From positions 1 to 16,922 of the forward strand of contig JBOHDX010000082.1 in assembly GCA_050700835.1 (NCBI GenBank): a DNA stretch of 16,922 nt. The letters run 5' to 3'. How positions within the stretch are numbered: the stretch's first letter is position 1; each line of letters opens with the position of its first letter. Source of the DNA: JBOHDX01 sp050700835 (GTDB lineage Bacteria; Actinomycetota; Actinomycetes; Propionibacteriales; Nocardioidaceae). A program made the translations under genes and the position numbers. Below are positions 15,468 to 16,922 of the stretch, one piece after another. The notes beneath the pieces were generated by a model. It was not told where the DNA came from and made no database searches. It saw only the letters and a program-made list of their open reading frames with translations.

Positions 15468-16813
15468 CTCGCCGGCTGCTCGACGCGGGGCAGAGGCCGG
15501 GAACCACACGCACCCTCCTCCGGGCGGACCAGGGCGGACTTGTCCGCCGCACGGTCCTGCCCGGAGGGCTGCGGGTGGTCACCGAGGCGATGCCCGGTGT
15601 GCGGTCCGCCAGCATCGGTGTCTGGGTCGGGGTCGGGTCTCGTGACGAGGCACCGGCCCTGGCCGGCACGTCGCACTTCCTCGAACATCTGCTCTTCAAG
15701 GGCACGCCGTCACGGTCGGCGCTCGACATCTCCGTCGCGCTCGACGCCGTCGGCGGGGAGATGAATGCGTTCACCGGCAAGGAGTACACCTGCTACCACG
15801 CCCGGGTGCTCGACATCGACCTCCCACTGGCCATCGACACGTTGGTGGACATGGTCACGAGCTCACTGGTGAGCAGCGCGGACGTCGAGTCCGAGCGCGA
15901 CGTGATCTTGGAAGAGATCGCGATGAACGACGACGATCCGGACGACGTCGTGCACAACCTGATCGCGGCCCAGGCATGGGGCGGTGAGCCGCTGGGCCGG
16001 CCCATCGCCGGTCCACCGGCCTCCATACAGGCGCTGTCGCGCCGTCAGGTCGCCGGCTACTACCGCCGTCGCTACCGCCCCGAGGCCATCGTCGTCGCGG
16101 TGGCCGGCAACGTCGAACATCGAGCGGTCGTGCGCCGGCTCCGGTCGGCGTTCGACGCCGCCGGCGTACCCACAGGGTCCGGGACTCGCCCCCACCCGCC
16201 GCGCCAGGGTGGCCCGCAGATCGGATTCCGCTCCGGCGCGAGCGTCGTCGAGCGGTCGACGGAGCAGGCCAACCTCGTGCTGGCCGTCCCGGGCCTGCGG
16301 AGGGGCGACCGCCGCCGGCATGCGGCCGGTGTGCTCAATGCCGCGCTCGGGGGCGGCATGTCGTCGCGGCTGTTCCAGGAGGTCCGGGAGAAGCGTGGGC
16401 TCGCCTATTCGGTCTACTCCTACGGCTCGCACTACTCCGACGCCGGAATGATCGGGGTCTATGCAGGCTGCACGCCGGGCAAGGTCGACGAGGTGCTCAA
16501 GGTCTGCCGGCAGGAGCTCGCGGTCGTGGCCGAGAAGGGCATCAGTGCCGATGAGCTGATCCGCGGCAAGGGTCAGCTGCGCGGCGGGATCGTCCTGGGC
16601 ATGGAGGACTCCGGTTCACGGATGAGCCGGATCGCCAAGGCCGACCTACTGCATGGCGAGCTGCTGAGCCTCGACGAGATTCTGCGACGCATCGACGCGG
16701 TGAGCCTCGATGACGTGTCCGCGCTGGCGGGCGAGCTGTTCTCTGCGCCGCCCGCATTGGCCGTGGTGGGACCGTTCGCGGACGCGGACGGGTTCGCGTC
16801 CGCCCTCACCTGA
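15464..16813 (+). CDS. M16-family zinc metallopeptidase (insulinase-like, processing-peptidase type)
   Basis: This is a probable cytoplasmic zinc protease of the pitrilysin/insulinase superfamily; 449 residues, normal for the small bacterial M16B type. The inverted zinc motif HFLEH is at 71-75, with His71 and His75 as ligands and Glu74 as base. The distal ligand is probably Glu151 in SERDVILEEI, at the expected spacing of about 76 residues. The second, inactive M16 domain contains LGGGMSSRLFQEVREKRGLAYSVYSY, the typical R/Y substrate-contact block. The start is GTG 15464, overlapping the pnp stop as GTGA, with a GAGGAGGA ribosome-binding region inside the pnp tail. pnp followed by an M16 gene is common in actinobacteria and other Gram-positive bacteria. 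The physiological substrate is not known. Confidence 0.97.
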   Translation: MTRRLLDAGQRPGTTRTLLRADQGGLVRRTVLPGGLRVVTEAMPGVRSASIGVWVGVGSRDEAPALAGTSHFLEHLLFKGTPSRSALDISVALDAVGGEMNAFTGKEYTCYHARVLDIDLPLAIDTLVDMVTSSLVSSADVESERDVILEEIAMNDDDPDDVVHNLIAAQAWGGEPLGRPIAGPPASIQALSRRQVAGYYRRRYRPEAIVVAVAGNVEHRAVVRRLRSAFDAAGVPTGSGTRPHPPRQGGPQIGFRSGASVVERSTEQANLVLAVPGLRRGDRRRHAAGVLNAALGGGMSSRLFQEVREKRGLAYSVYSYGSHYSDAGMIGVYAGCTPGKVDEVLKVCRQELAVVAEKGISADELIRGKGQLRGGIVLGMEDSGSRMSRIAKADLLHGELLSLDEILRRIDAVSLDDVSALAGELFSAPPALAVVGPFADADGFASALT

Positions 16814-16841
16814 CTCCTCATTCCCTTCCTCCCCTTCCATG

Positions 16842-16902
16842 GCCGTGATCCGACACACCCCTTTGCCGTGATCCGACACACCACCTCTGCCGTGATCCGA
16901 CA
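16842..16902 (+). repeat. Three short direct repeats, period 23-24 bases
   Basis: GCCGTGATCCGACACACC occurs at 16842-16859 and 16865-16882. A third copy, truncated after GCCGTGATCCGACA, is at 16889-16902. The spacers are short and pyrimidine-rich and differ between copies. The array begins 28 bases after the M16 stop and runs directly into a palindrome. The period is too short for a CRISPR array. It may be an operator array or an intergenic repeat family. Confidence 0.85.
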
Positions 16903-16922
16903 GTTACGCACGCGTGCGTAAC
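16903..16922. repeat. Perfect 20-bp palindrome at the window edge
   Basis: GTTACGCACG is followed directly by its exact reverse complement, giving a loopless palindrome that ends at the last base. A gapless palindrome is more typical of a dimeric protein-binding site than of a terminator hairpin. It could extend beyond the window. It lies directly against the third repeat copy. Confidence 0.8.

Noticed and set aside
13257..15509. Open frame of 750 codons on the minus strand opposite pnp
   Set aside because: It mirrors pnp exactly, is rich in Arg, Gly, Asp and His as expected of a GC-rich antisense frame, and has no recognisable domain. The + strand encodes a complete PNPase.
16842..16902. 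CRISPR array
   Set aside because: The repeat unit of 14-18 bases with 5-6-base spacers is far shorter than CRISPR repeat-spacer units, and no cas genes are present.

Overview
The window is high-GC bacterial chromosome from an actinobacterium (Actinomycetota). The evidence is the strong G/C bias at third codon positions, the frequent GTG starts, the Gly/Arg-rich IF-2 N-terminus, and the gene order infB-rbfA-truB ... ribF ... rpsO-pnp-M16 peptidase. I cannot name a genus; the order Propionibacteriales is only a guess. The left end cuts into infB and the right end lies in intergenic sequence.

Layout. (1) Positions 1-3479, + strand: translation and RNA-maturation genes infB (partial), rbfA and truB. 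(2) Positions 3592-3864, +: a small two-helix membrane protein of unknown function. (3) Positions 3939-8818, - strand: a complete four-gene carbohydrate ABC importer, transcribed ATPase -> solute-binding lipoprotein -> permease 1 -> permease 2. The binding protein resembles the alpha-glucoside (AglE) type. (4) Positions 8915-9352, -, and 9450-10352, +: a divergent pair of membrane proteins, one DUF6220-like and one DUF3105. (5) Positions 10488-11450, +: ribF. (6) Positions 11561-12541, -: a secreted SGNH/GDSL esterase. (7) Positions 12750-16813, +: rpsO, pnp and an M16 zinc protease. (8) Positions 16814-16922: three copies of a short repeat, then a perfect 20-bp palindrome at the window edge. 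No gene-free stretch exceeds 300 bases; the largest gaps are 13020-13238 and 12542-12749.

How the parts fit. infB, rbfA, truB, rpsO, pnp, ribF and the M16 gene form a widely conserved housekeeping neighbourhood for translation initiation, 30S maturation, tRNA modification, RNA decay and flavin cofactor synthesis. Accessory modules interrupt it here: the sugar importer and membrane-protein pair between truB and ribF, and the esterase between ribF and rpsO. Several gene pairs share a 4-base GTGA stop/start overlap: rbfA/truB, ATPase/binding protein, permease 1/permease 2 and pnp/M16. This suggests translational coupling.

Most notable observations: (a) the first permease carries an extracellular-loop insertion of about 165 residues containing a Cna-B/SdrD-B-like beta-sandwich module; (b) a long hairpin sits between the binding-protein gene and the permeases; (c) an inverted repeat with AT-rich arms separates ribF from the esterase; (d) the rpsO-pnp spacer holds several stem-loops; (e) the terminal repeat array and palindrome. 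I saw no CRISPR array, insertion sequence, tRNA, rRNA or clearly novel defence system.
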